In this document: positions 43,692 to 52,456 of the stretch, in pieces
Layout of the letters: each line of letters begins with the position of its first letter
Position numbering within the stretch: the first letter of the stretch is position 1
Assembly: GCA_001701225.1 (NCBI GenBank)
Contig: DAAQ01000030.1
Location: 62,001-126,000, forward strand
Length of the DNA: 64,000 bases
From: Bacteroidales bacterium H5
GTDB lineage: Bacteria > Bacteroidota > Bacteroidia > Bacteroidales > Muribaculaceae
Direction of reading: 5' to 3'
Translations under genes and position numbers: made by a program
Notes under the pieces: generated by a model
Databases searched by the model: none
Seen by the model: only the letters and a program-made list of their open reading frames with translations
Told to the model about the DNA's origin: nothing

Positions 43692-44840
43692 ATGAAATCT
43701 TTGATGCCAGCAGCTGCCGTAGCTCTGATGCTCGCCGCAGCATCCTGTGGCGGCAAGCATGAGACCGCCCGGACCATAAGCGGACTCGACCCGGACGCAT
43801 TTTCAGACACACGCGACGGAAAGCCCGTAGCGCTCTACACCCTGACCAACAATAACGGCATGGAGGTATGCGTGACCAACTTCGGTGGCCGCATCGTGTC
43901 GCTCACGGTGCCCGGCAGGGATGGACAGCCACGCGATGTGGTGCTCGGGTTCGACAGCATACAGGCTTATTATCCCGAGAACAACCAGACCGATTTCGGA
44001 GCTGCCATAGGCCGGTATGCCAACCGCATCGACCACGGACGCCTCCCTGTGGGGGGCGACACCATACAGCTCCCTGTCAACAATTTCGGACATACCCTGC
44101 ATGGGGGCCCGGAAGGATGGCAGTATAAGGTCTATGATGTCGTGTCATCGACAGACTCGACGCTGACACTGGCCATGGACTCACCCGACGGCGACAACGG
44201 ATTCCCCGGCAATGTCAAGGCCACCGTCACCTATACGCTCGGGGCGGACAACAGGCTCGCCATTGACTACGCGGCCACCACGGATGCCCCGACAGTGATA
44301 AACATGACCAACCACTCGTATTTCAACCTCTCGGGCGACGCCTCGCAACCCGTCACCGACGACCTGCTCATGGTCAATGCGTCGGGCTATACCCCCGTCG
44401 ACTCCACCTTCATGACTACCGGCGAGATACTGGCCGTAGAGGGCACTCCGATGGATTTCCGTCAGGCACGTCCTATAGGCACCAACATCAAGGATTTTGA
44501 CAACGTGCAGATAAAGAACGCCAACGGATATGACCACAACTATGTGCTCGACACCAATGGCGACATCACAGTCCCCGCAACCGTGCTCACATCTCCGGCC
44601 AGCGGCATCACGCTCACTGTCTACACCGACGAGCCCGGCATACAGGTCTACTCGGGCAATTTCCTCGACGGGACTGTGACAGGCAAGGGTGGAACCACCT
44701 ACAACCAGCATGCCGGAATCTGTCTCGAGACACAGAAATATCCCGATACCCCCAACAAGCCGCAGTGGCCCTCGGCATCCCTGACACCCGACAGGCCGTA
44801 CGAAAGCCACACGGTGCTCGAATTCACCACGGAGAAATAA
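43692..44840 (+). CDS. galM: Aldose 1-epimerase (lipoprotein)
   Basis: Interconverts alpha and beta anomers of aldoses. 382 aa with a lipoprotein signal (lipobox AASC, Cys19), so it acts in the periplasm. Family motifs: FGAAIGRYANRI, GHTLHGGPEGWQ, MTNHSYFNLSG and the catalytic Glu in GICLETQKYPD. It heads an operon with a sodium symporter and the arabinose genes, so its natural substrate is probably L-arabinose arriving in the periplasm. Confidence 0.9.
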   Translation: MKSLMPAAAVALMLAAASCGGKHETARTISGLDPDAFSDTRDGKPVALYTLTNNNGMEVCVTNFGGRIVSLTVPGRDGQPRDVVLGFDSIQAYYPENNQTDFGAAIGRYANRIDHGRLPVGGDTIQLPVNNFGHTLHGGPEGWQYKVYDVVSSTDSTLTLAMDSPDGDNGFPGNVKATVTYTLGADNRLAIDYAATTDAPTVINMTNHSYFNLSGDASQPVTDDLLMVNASGYTPVDSTFMTTGEILAVEGTPMDFRQARPIGTNIKDFDNVQIKNANGYDHNYVLDTNGDITVPATVLTSPASGITLTVYTDEPGIQVYSGNFLDGTVTGKGGTTYNQHAGICLETQKYPDTPNKPQWPSASLTPDRPYESHTVLEFTTEK

Positions 44841-44877
44841 TAACCCAACAACAAAAAGCAAAATAAAATTCTAATCC

Positions 44878-46569
44878 ATGAGTACACTTGACTGGATAGT
44901 GATCGGTCTGTTCTTCGTCTGCCTGATAGGAATCATCTGGTGGGTGATGAGGCAGAAGCAGAACAATGCCGCAGACTATTTCCTCGGCGGCAAGGACGCC
45001 ACCTGGATAGCCATCGGCGCCTCAATCTTCGCATCTAACATCGGTTCCGAACATCTCATCGGCCTCGCAGGTTCAGGTGCCGCATCAGGCATGGCTATGG
45101 CACACTGGGAGATTCAGGGCTGGATGATTCTCATACTCGGCTGGGTATTCGTGCCATTCTACACACGCTCGATGGTCTACACGATGCCTGAGTTCCTCGA
45201 GCGCCGCTACAACCCCGCATCGCGCACCATACTCTCGCTCATTTCGCTCATATCATACGTGCTCACCAAGGTTGCCGTCACCGTCTATGCCGGCGGTCTG
45301 GTGTTCCAGCAGGTATTCGGCATCGATACCCTGTGGGGCATTGATTTCTTCTGGATTGCGGCAATCGGCCTTGTGCTCATCACGGCGCTATACACCATCT
45401 TCGGCGGCATGAAGTCTGTGCTCTATACCTCGGTGCTCCAGACCCCGATACTGCTGCTGGGCTCGCTCATCATCCTTGTGCTCGGGCTCAAGGAGCTGGG
45501 CGGCTGGAACGAGATGATGAAGATTTGCTCGGCTGTAGAGGTAAATGAGTATGGCGACACGATGACAAACCTGATCCGCGACAACCGCGACGGACAGTTC
45601 CCGTGGCTCGGCGCCCTCATAGGCTCGGCCGTAATCGGATTCTGGTACTGGTGTACCGACCAGTTCATCGTGCAACGCGTGCTGTCAGGCAAGGACGAGA
45701 AGGAGTCGCGCCGCGGCACCATCTTCGGAGCCTATCTCAAGCTGCTCCCAGTGTTCCTCTTCCTCATCCCCGGTATGATTGCCTATGCCCTGCACTGGAA
45801 GACAGGCAATTTCCTCCCCGTCATGGCTAACGGCGCCCTCAACACCGACGCCGCCTTCCCCACCCTCGTGGCAAAACTGCTCCCTGCAGGTGTCAAGGGT
45901 CTCATCGTCTGCGGTATCCTCGCAGCCCTGATGTCGTCGCTGGCATCGCTCTTCAACTCGTCGGCAGCCCTCTTCACCATCGACTTCTACCAGCGCTGGA
46001 AACCTCAGACCCCCTCCAAGCAGCTTGTCCGCATCGGTCAGGCCGCCACAGTGGTCATCGTGATTCTCGGCATCCTCTGGATTCCCATCATGCGCTCTAT
46101 CGGCGATGTGCTCTACCTCTATCTCCAGGACGTGCAGAGCGTCCTCGCCCCAGGCATCGCGGCGGCATTCCTCATGGGTATCTGCTGGAAGCGTACAACC
46201 GCACAGGGAGGTATGTGGGCCCTTATCTCGGGCCTCATCATCGGTCTGTGCCGTCTGGGCGCCAAGATATATTACAGCAATGCCGATGTCATCCCCGGCG
46301 GCGACAGCTCGAACCTGTTCCAGTATCTGTTCTATGACGTGAACTGGCTCTTCTTCTGCGGCTGGATGCTTGTATTCTGTCTCCTTGTCGCCATCGTTGT
46401 GTCGCTGTTCACCAAAGCTCCCGAGCCCGAGAAGATACAGGGTCTCGTGTTCGGCACCGCCACGCCCGAGCAGATAGCCGCCACCCGCGCAAGCTGGGGC
46501 GCATGGGATGTGATACACACCGTCATCATACTCGGCATCACCGTCGCATTCTATATATATTTCTGGTAA
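44878..46569 (+). CDS. Sodium:solute symporter (SSS family), probable L-arabinose transporter
   Basis: 563 aa, inner membrane, about 14 helices. Family signatures: ADYFLGGKDATWIAIGASIF, ASNIGSEHLIGLAG (SglT-like), GMKSVLYTSVLQT and FWYWCTDQFIVQRVLSGK. It belongs to the glucose/galactose-type SGLT branch. Between galM and araD in one operon, so arabinose import is the best guess; galactose or glucose remain possible. Confidence 0.88.
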   Translation: MSTLDWIVIGLFFVCLIGIIWWVMRQKQNNAADYFLGGKDATWIAIGASIFASNIGSEHLIGLAGSGAASGMAMAHWEIQGWMILILGWVFVPFYTRSMVYTMPEFLERRYNPASRTILSLISLISYVLTKVAVTVYAGGLVFQQVFGIDTLWGIDFFWIAAIGLVLITALYTIFGGMKSVLYTSVLQTPILLLGSLIILVLGLKELGGWNEMMKICSAVEVNEYGDTMTNLIRDNRDGQFPWLGALIGSAVIGFWYWCTDQFIVQRVLSGKDEKESRRGTIFGAYLKLLPVFLFLIPGMIAYALHWKTGNFLPVMANGALNTDAAFPTLVAKLLPAGVKGLIVCGILAALMSSLASLFNSSAALFTIDFYQRWKPQTPSKQLVRIGQAATVVIVILGILWIPIMRSIGDVLYLYLQDVQSVLAPGIAAAFLMGICWKRTTAQGGMWALISGLIIGLCRLGAKIYYSNADVIPGGDSSNLFQYLFYDVNWLFFCGWMLVFCLLVAIVVSLFTKAPEPEKIQGLVFGTATPEQIAATRASWGAWDVIHTVIILGITVAFYIYFW

Positions 46570-46583
46570 GTCATCGAATCTTG

Positions 46584-46629
46584 ACCTATAGGGCCTATGA
46601 GTCCTATAGGTCTTATATCTTTTATATTT
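46584..46629. repeat. 9-nt periodic repeat with inverted ends before araD
   Basis: ACCTATAGG (46584-46592) and CCTATAGGT (46603-46611) are perfect inverted arms. Read as 9-mers the text runs CCTATAGGG CCTATGAGT then degenerates to CTTATATCT TTTATATTT. It lies inside the operon, between the symporter and araD, and may tune processing or expression. Confidence 0.6.
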
Positions 46630-47328
46630 ATGCTTGAAGAACTTAAAGCAAAAGTCTACAAGGCCAACATGGATCTTGTGAAGCACGGGCTTGTCATCTT
46701 CACCTGGGGCAATGTCTCGGGCATCGACCGCGAGAAGGGCCTTGTCGTCATCAAGCCTTCGGGGGTCAGCTATGACGTGATGAAGGCCGATGACATGGTG
46801 GTCGTCTCGCTCGCCACAGGCGAGGTTGTCGAGGGAGACCTCCGTCCGTCGTCAGACACTCCCACGCATCTTGCCATCTACCGTGCCTTCCCAGAGGCCG
46901 GAGGTGTCGTGCATACACACTCGACATACGCCACCGCATGGGCACAGGCCGGAATCGACCTCCCCAACATCGGCACCACACATGCCGACTATTTCCACGA
47001 CGCTGTGCCCTGCACACCCGACATGACCAAGGCAGAGGTCGAGGGCGACTACGAGCTGGAGACCGGCAACGTGATAGTGCGCTGCTTTGAGGAGCGTGCC
47101 ATCAATCCGGTGCATACGCCCGGCGTGCTGGTCAAGAACCATGGCCCCTTCACATGGGGCAAGACCCCGGCCGAGGCGGTACATAACGCCGTCGTGCTTG
47201 AGCAGGTGGCCAAGATGGCCTCGATAGCATATCAGGCCAATCCCGGGCTGACGATGAATCCCCTGCTGGTCGAGAAGCATTTCTCGCGCAAGCACGGCCC
47301 GAACGCTTATTACGGACAGAAGAAATAA
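46630..47328 (+). CDS. araD: L-ribulose-5-phosphate 4-epimerase
   Basis: Converts L-ribulose 5-phosphate to D-xylulose 5-phosphate. 232 aa, class II aldolase/epimerase fold: WGNVSGIDREKGLVVIKPSG, SSDTPTHLAIYR, the metal-binding VHTHSTYATAWAQAG and THADYFHDAVPCT. The THADYF variant is typical of AraD rather than fuculose aldolase. Start at ATG 46630; an ATG at 46597 lies inside the repeat. Confidence 0.92.
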   Translation: MLEELKAKVYKANMDLVKHGLVIFTWGNVSGIDREKGLVVIKPSGVSYDVMKADDMVVVSLATGEVVEGDLRPSSDTPTHLAIYRAFPEAGGVVHTHSTYATAWAQAGIDLPNIGTTHADYFHDAVPCTPDMTKAEVEGDYELETGNVIVRCFEERAINPVHTPGVLVKNHGPFTWGKTPAEAVHNAVVLEQVAKMASIAYQANPGLTMNPLLVEKHFSRKHGPNAYYGQKK

Positions 47329-47362
47329 CACAAATCAGGATAACTAATAAAACACAAAAGAT

Positions 47363-48895
47363 ATGGCATTTGAAAATCTCGAAATATGGTGGGTGACAGG
47401 CGCACAGCTCCTCTATGGCGGTGACGCCGTCGTCAAGGTCGACGCACACAGCAAGGAAATGGTCGAAGGGCTCAACGCTTCGGGCCGGCTCCCCATCAAG
47501 GTTGTCTACAAGGGCACCGCAAACTCGTCGAAGGAGGTACAGGACGTGATGCGCGCCGCCAACAACGACGCCTGCTGCGCAGGCATCATCACATGGATGC
47601 ACACCTTCTCGCCCGCCAAGATGTGGATACACGGGCTCCAGGAGCTCCGCAAGCCCCTGCTGCACCTGCACACCCAGTATAATGCCCAGATACCCTGGGA
47701 GGAAATCGACATGGATTTCATGAACCTGAACCAGAGCGCACACGGCGACCGCGAGTTCGGCCACATCTGCGCCCGCATGGGTGTTCGACGCAAGGTTGTC
47801 GTAGGCTACTGGAAGGACGAGGCCACACAGGACAAGATTGCCGTGTGGGAGCGCGTCGCAGCCGCATGGGCCGACTCGCAGGATATGGTAATCCTCCGCT
47901 TCGGCGACCAGATGAACAATGTGGCCGTGACAGACGGTGACAAGGTGGCAGCCGAGATGCAGTTCGGCTATCATGTCGACTACTGTCCCGTCAGCACACT
48001 CATGGAGTTCCACAAGGCCGTCAAAGACGAGGATGTCAAGGCTCTCTATGACGAGTATCTCTCGCTCTACGACTACGACCCTGCAATCGCCGTCGAGGGG
48101 AGTGCCGAGCACAAGTCGGTGATGAACGCCGCACGCGCCGAGCTGGCACTGCGCGCCTGTCTGAAGCACTATGGTGCCAAAGGTTTCACGACCAATTTCG
48201 ACGATCTCGGCACAGCCGACATCAACGACCCCAAGTTCGAGGGATTCGACCAGATTCCCGGTCTGGCCTCACAGCGCCTCATGGCCGAGGGTTATGGATT
48301 CGGCGCCGAGGGCGACTGGAAATCGGCAGCCCTCTACCGCACACTCTGGTTCATGAGCCAGGGTATGCCCAAAGGATGCTCGTTCCTCGAGGACTATACC
48401 CTCAATTTTGACGGAGCCAACAGTGCCATCCTCCAGGCCCACATGCTCGAGATCTGCCCCAAGATTGCAGCCGCCAAACCCAGGCTTGAGGTACATTTCC
48501 TCGGCATAGGCATTCGCAAGGCCCAGACAGCACGTCTCGTGTTCACATCAAAGCTCGGCTCGGGTGTCACAGCCACCGTCATCGACATGGGCAACAGGTT
48601 CCGCCTCATCGTCAATGATGTCGAGTGCATCGAGCCCAAGAAGATGCCCAAGCTCCCCGTGGCCTCGGCCCTGTGGATACCGATGCCAAACTTCGAGATT
48701 GGCGCGGGTGCATGGATTACCGCCGGAGGCACACACCACAGCTGCTTCTCGTTCGACATCGATGCCGCATACTGGGAAGACTATGCCGAGATGGCCGGAA
48801 TCGAGATGGTGCGAATCGGCAAGGACACCACAATGGAGAGCTTCAAGCGCGACCTCCGCATCAACGACGTCTACTACATGCTCAACAACCGGTAA
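47363..48895 (+). CDS. araA: L-arabinose isomerase
   Basis: Converts L-arabinose to L-ribulose with a divalent metal. 510 aa, full family length. Signatures: IWWVTGAQLLYGG at the start, ACCAGIITWMHTFSPAKMWI, LHTQYNAQIPW, GMPKGCSFLEDYTLNF and HHSCFSFDID. Second sugar enzyme of the operon; araB follows after 6 nt. Confidence 0.96.
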   Translation: MAFENLEIWWVTGAQLLYGGDAVVKVDAHSKEMVEGLNASGRLPIKVVYKGTANSSKEVQDVMRAANNDACCAGIITWMHTFSPAKMWIHGLQELRKPLLHLHTQYNAQIPWEEIDMDFMNLNQSAHGDREFGHICARMGVRRKVVVGYWKDEATQDKIAVWERVAAAWADSQDMVILRFGDQMNNVAVTDGDKVAAEMQFGYHVDYCPVSTLMEFHKAVKDEDVKALYDEYLSLYDYDPAIAVEGSAEHKSVMNAARAELALRACLKHYGAKGFTTNFDDLGTADINDPKFEGFDQIPGLASQRLMAEGYGFGAEGDWKSAALYRTLWFMSQGMPKGCSFLEDYTLNFDGANSAILQAHMLEICPKIAAAKPRLEVHFLGIGIRKAQTARLVFTSKLGSGVTATVIDMGNRFRLIVNDVECIEPKKMPKLPVASALWIPMPNFEIGAGAWITAGGTHHSCFSFDIDAAYWEDYAEMAGIEMVRIGKDTTMESFKRDLRINDVYYMLNNR

Positions 48896-48901
48896 GAAGC
48901 G

Positions 48902-50497
48902 ATGGACGCAAAGACCACTATCGAATCAGGCAAGGCTATACTCGGCATAGAGCTGGGCTCGACCCGAATCAAGGCCGTGCTCACCGACCCGTCGGGCAAG
49001 CCTCTGGCCCAGGGGAGCCACGAGTGGGAAAACCAGCTCGTCGACGGTCTCTGGACGTACAGCACCGATGCCATCTGGCACGGCCTGAGGCAGTGCTACG
49101 AGTCGCTGCAGGCCGATGTGCGCCGTCTGTATGACACATCCATCGAGGCGCTCGGTGCCATAGGTGTATCGGCCATGATGCATGGCTATCTTCCGTTTGA
49201 CAAGGAGGGCCATATGCTGGCGCCGTTCCGCACATGGCGCAACACCAACACCGGGCAGGCAGCCAGGATACTTTCCGACCTGTTTGTCTACAACATCCCT
49301 CTGCGCTGGAGCGTATCGCACATCTATCAGGCCATACTCAACGGCGAGGAGCATGTCAAGGATGTCGCATTCCTCACCACGCTGGCCGGATATGTTCACT
49401 GGCAGCTCACGGGCGAGAAGGTGCTCGGCATCGGCGACGCGTCGGGCATGATACCCGTAGACCCGGAGACAGGCACATATCACAAGCGCATGACCGACGA
49501 GTTTGACAACCTCGTGGCCCCCTATGGATTCGGCTGGAAACTCGCCGACATCCTTCCACGCATACTCATGGCCGGAGAGAAGGCCGGAGAGCTCACACCC
49601 GAGGGTGCCATGCGCCTCGATCCGACAGGGCGCCTCAGACCCGGTGTGCCGTTCTGTCCTCCCGAGGGTGACGCGGGCACCGGCATGGTGGCCACAAACG
49701 CCGTCCTGCCACGCACAGGCAATGTCTCGGCCGGGACATCGTCATTCTCGATGATTGTGCTCGACAAGGAACTCTCGCGTCCCTACGAGATGATTGACAT
49801 CGTGACCACCCCCGACGGACACCCCGTGGCGATGGTACATTGCAACAACTGCACCTCCGACCTCAATGCGTGGATAGGACTGTTCAAGGAGTATCTCGGG
49901 CTCATGGGCGCCGAGGCGGAGACGGGCGAGATTTTCAGCCGCCTCTATAACAAGGCTCTCGAGGGTGACGCTGACTGCGGTGGACTCGTGGCATACAATT
50001 TCATCTCCGGCGAGCCCGTCGTGGGCCTCGACGAGGGTCGTCCTCTCTTTGTGCGTGCCGCTTCAGACCGCTTCAACCTCGCCAATTTCATGCGCGCCAA
50101 CCTCTACGCTGCCGTCGCCGTGCTCAAGATAGGCAATGACGTCCTCTTCAACGAGGAACATGTCAAGGTTGACCGCATCACGGGTCACGGAGGTTTCTTC
50201 AAGACTCCTGGGGTTGGACAGAGGGTGCTCGCGGCAGCCCTGTCGTCGCCAATCTCCGTCATGGAGACCGCCGGCGAAGGTGGCGCCTGGGGCATAGCCC
50301 TGCTCGCGGGATATATGGTCAACAATCCCGACGGACTCTCGCTGCCCGACTATCTCGCCAAGGTGATATTCCTCGGCGACAAGGGTACGGAAATCGCCCC
50401 GACACGCGAGGAAATCGAAGGCTTTGACGCCTACATAGCCAACTATCAGGACGGTCTGGCCATCGAGCGTGCCGCCGTAAAGGCCAAGAAGATATGA
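48902..50497 (+). CDS. araB: L-ribulokinase-type FGGY carbohydrate kinase
   Basis: Phosphorylates L-ribulose using ATP. 531 aa with FGGY fold: the N-terminal ATP/sugar loop ILGIELGSTRIKAVLTD, GVSAMMHGYLPFD, the central GNVSAGTSSFSM and C-terminal ITGHGGFFKTPGVGQRVLAAAL. It is closer to the short Bacteroides AraB type than to E. coli AraB. Operon position between araA and the Nudix gene (4-nt overlap) settles the substrate as L-ribulose with fair confidence. Confidence 0.88.
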   Translation: MDAKTTIESGKAILGIELGSTRIKAVLTDPSGKPLAQGSHEWENQLVDGLWTYSTDAIWHGLRQCYESLQADVRRLYDTSIEALGAIGVSAMMHGYLPFDKEGHMLAPFRTWRNTNTGQAARILSDLFVYNIPLRWSVSHIYQAILNGEEHVKDVAFLTTLAGYVHWQLTGEKVLGIGDASGMIPVDPETGTYHKRMTDEFDNLVAPYGFGWKLADILPRILMAGEKAGELTPEGAMRLDPTGRLRPGVPFCPPEGDAGTGMVATNAVLPRTGNVSAGTSSFSMIVLDKELSRPYEMIDIVTTPDGHPVAMVHCNNCTSDLNAWIGLFKEYLGLMGAEAETGEIFSRLYNKALEGDADCGGLVAYNFISGEPVVGLDEGRPLFVRAASDRFNLANFMRANLYAAVAVLKIGNDVLFNEEHVKVDRITGHGGFFKTPGVGQRVLAAALSSPISVMETAGEGGAWGIALLAGYMVNNPDGLSLPDYLAKVIFLGDKGTEIAPTREEIEGFDAYIANYQDGLAIERAAVKAKKI

Positions 50498-51048
50498 GCG
50501 CACAGGATGACGACATGCGCTGGGAGCTGGTCGGGAGCGAATACCTCTTCAACCGCCCCTGGCTCACGGTGAGGCGCGACACGGTGCGTCTGCCCAACGG
50601 CACGGTACATCCCGAGTATTATGTGCTCGAATATCCCAAGTGGATAAACGTGATTGCCATAACGCCCGAGGGCAAGTTCGTGATGGTGAAGCAATACCGC
50701 CACGGCCTCGGCATCGTGGCCACCGAGCTCTGCGCTGGTGTGGTCGAGGAGGGCGAGGAACCCCTTGACGGCGCCAAGCGTGAACTGCTCGAAGAGACCG
50801 GCTTCGGCGGTGGCAAGTGGGAACTGTCGATGGTGATTTCGGCCAATCCTGGCAGCCAGAACAATCTGGCCTACTGCTATATAGCCCGCGGTGTCACCAG
50901 GCAGTCCGAACAGCATCTCGACAAGACCGAAGACATCCGCGTCGAACTGCTCGACGAGTCAGAGATCTATGACATGCTGCTGCACGACAACCTCAAGCAA
51001 GCCCTCATGGCCGCCCCACTCTGGAAATATTTCGCGTTGAAGAGGTAA
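50494..51048 (+). CDS. Nudix hydrolase
   Basis: 184 aa with intact Nudix box GVVEEGEEPLDGAKRELLEE (from residue 82), as in ADP-ribose pyrophosphatases. Its start overlaps the araB stop by 4 nt. In Bacteroides the arabinose operon regulator AraR is a Nudix-fold protein with a C-terminal winged helix; this protein ends after the Nudix core and keeps catalytic residues, so it looks like an enzyme. A regulator role is not excluded. Confidence 0.87.
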   Translation: MSAQDDDMRWELVGSEYLFNRPWLTVRRDTVRLPNGTVHPEYYVLEYPKWINVIAITPEGKFVMVKQYRHGLGIVATELCAGVVEEGEEPLDGAKRELLEETGFGGGKWELSMVISANPGSQNNLAYCYIARGVTRQSEQHLDKTEDIRVELLDESEIYDMLLHDNLKQALMAAPLWKYFALKR

Positions 51049-51070
51049 GGCTTATATCAAAACCAACAAA

Positions 51071-51107
51071 ACCGGGATGCGACACAGCCGTCGCATCCCG
51101 GTTTTTT
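51071..51107. terminator. Bidirectional terminator between the Nudix and HAD genes
   Basis: A 13-bp perfect stem (51071-51083 with 51090-51102; ACCGGGATGCGAC), loop ACAGCC, T6 on the plus strand and TTTTGTTGG on the minus strand. Confidence 0.93.
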
Positions 51108-51123
51108 ATATCATCTATCTTCC

Positions 51124-51951
51124 TCACATCCTCTCCATCATATCCTTTGCCACTGAGTCTTCCGTATTGGGGCCTATGATACGGTCGGCGGCGGCGAGGA
51201 CCTGCGGACGGGCGTTGGCCACGGCAACAGCCTCGTCGGCCACTGCAAACATGGGCAGGTCATTGAGGTTGTCGCCATAGACGACAACCCGGTCGGCGCC
51301 TGTCATCTCCTTGACGCGCATCACGGCATCGGCCTTTGACACACCCGATGCAAACACCTCGATATACGAGATTTTTGGATTGAAAATATCCTGATACGCC
51401 GACACCGACAGGGTGCCATATACCCTCAGCCTCTCGGCAAGGGCCTCGATGCGCGGGGTTTCCCCTATCCCCAGCAGCAATATCACATCCCGATAGGCGG
51501 TAGCATAGCCGTCGGCAGTATCGAGGACAAACCGTTTGAGGGGCAGATTGCGCCGCTCCTGATAGAAACTGTCCTCATGGCGCGTCATCCCACCGTTGTG
51601 CCACACCGTGAGACGTCCGTCATCACCCAATGCGTAGACAAACGGATTTACCCCGGCGCTGACAAACTCGCTCACGGTCTGCGAGGCCACTCCGGGAGGG
51701 AACAGGATAGGCTCGAGATAGTCCGACGTGCCGAAATCCCACAACGATGCGCCGGTCATGACTATGGCAGGGACATGCATACCCGTGTGCTCAAGCAGCG
51801 GCACCACGGTTGCCGGAGTACGTGCCGTAGCCACGGTAACCAAAGCTCCGCGACTGTTCAGTTCAGACAATATCCGCGCGCTCACGGCGCTCACACGGCT
51901 GTCGCTGCCGAGCAACGTGCCGTCAAGGTCTGTGACAAAGAGTGTCTTCAT
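51124..51951 (-). CDS. HAD-family Cof-type phosphatase
   Basis: 275 aa, cytoplasmic. Motif I is FVTDLDGTLLG (Asp8, Asp10), motif III a Lys in ASGVSKADAV and motif IV VVYGDNLNDLPMF. The cap is type IIB, as in Cof/YbiV proteins that dephosphorylate sugar phosphates. Third gene of a tight minus-strand run (6 nt after the exonuclease). Confidence 0.9.
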   Translation of the reverse strand: MKTLFVTDLDGTLLGSDSRVSAVSARILSELNSRGALVTVATARTPATVVPLLEHTGMHVPAIVMTGASLWDFGTSDYLEPILFPPGVASQTVSEFVSAGVNPFVYALGDDGRLTVWHNGGMTRHEDSFYQERRNLPLKRFVLDTADGYATAYRDVILLLGIGETPRIEALAERLRVYGTLSVSAYQDIFNPKISYIEVFASGVSKADAVMRVKEMTGADRVVVYGDNLNDLPMFAVADEAVAVANARPQVLAAADRIIGPNTEDSVAKDMMERM

Positions 51952-51957
51952 AAAGTT

Positions 51958-52452
51958 TCAGAACAGTGTCAGGGCTATCTGCGCACAAGCGCGGGCATCC
52001 GCAAGGGCGTGGTGATGAGCCGTGAGGTCATAGCCGCAACATGCGGCCACGGTATGAAGCTGATGGTTGTCGAGGCCACGCATCAGCCTCCTCGACGCAC
52101 GCAGCGTACATAGGAATGGATAGCGCGGATATGGCATCCCATAAGCCTCGTGGGCGGCCCTCAGGCATCCCTCGTCAAAGGGGCTGTTGTGGGCTATAAA
52201 GGTCAGCCCATGCAGCTTGGGGGCAATCTGCGCCCAGACCTCGGGAAACTCGGGTGCGGAATCGGTATCTGCCCTCGTCAGGCCATGTATCTGCGTGGTG
52301 AAATAGCTGTAATAGTTGGGCGTAGGACGTATGAGGCTATAGAATTCGTCGACCACCTCACCACCACGCACTATCACGACTCCGACACTGCATACACTTG
52401 AGCGTTTGCCGTTTGCTGTCTCGAAATCTATCGCTGCGAAATCACGTAACAT
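51958..52452 (-). CDS. DEDDh 3'-5' exonuclease (DnaQ-like)
   Basis: 164 aa. Exo I: AAIDFETANG (Asp9, Glu11); Exo II: TFIAHNSPFDEGCL; Exo III: HHHALADARACAQIAL, giving a full DEDDh set. Short, without a polymerase or BRCT partner, as in many stand-alone epsilon-like exonucleases. It lies 4 nt after the asparaginase gene. Confidence 0.9.
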   Translation of the reverse strand: MLRDFAAIDFETANGKRSSVCSVGVVIVRGGEVVDEFYSLIRPTPNYYSYFTTQIHGLTRADTDSAPEFPEVWAQIAPKLHGLTFIAHNSPFDEGCLRAAHEAYGMPYPRYPFLCTLRASRRLMRGLDNHQLHTVAACCGYDLTAHHHALADARACAQIALTLF

Positions 52453-52456
52453 GGTG

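Noticed and set aside
45685..46686. 333-codon minus frame opposite the SSS symporter
   Set aside because: Highly charged His/Glu-rich translation, typical of the complement of a hydrophobic gene.
50494..51048. Calling the Nudix protein AraR
   Set aside because: No winged-helix segment is visible and the Nudix catalytic box is complete; annotated as a hydrolase.
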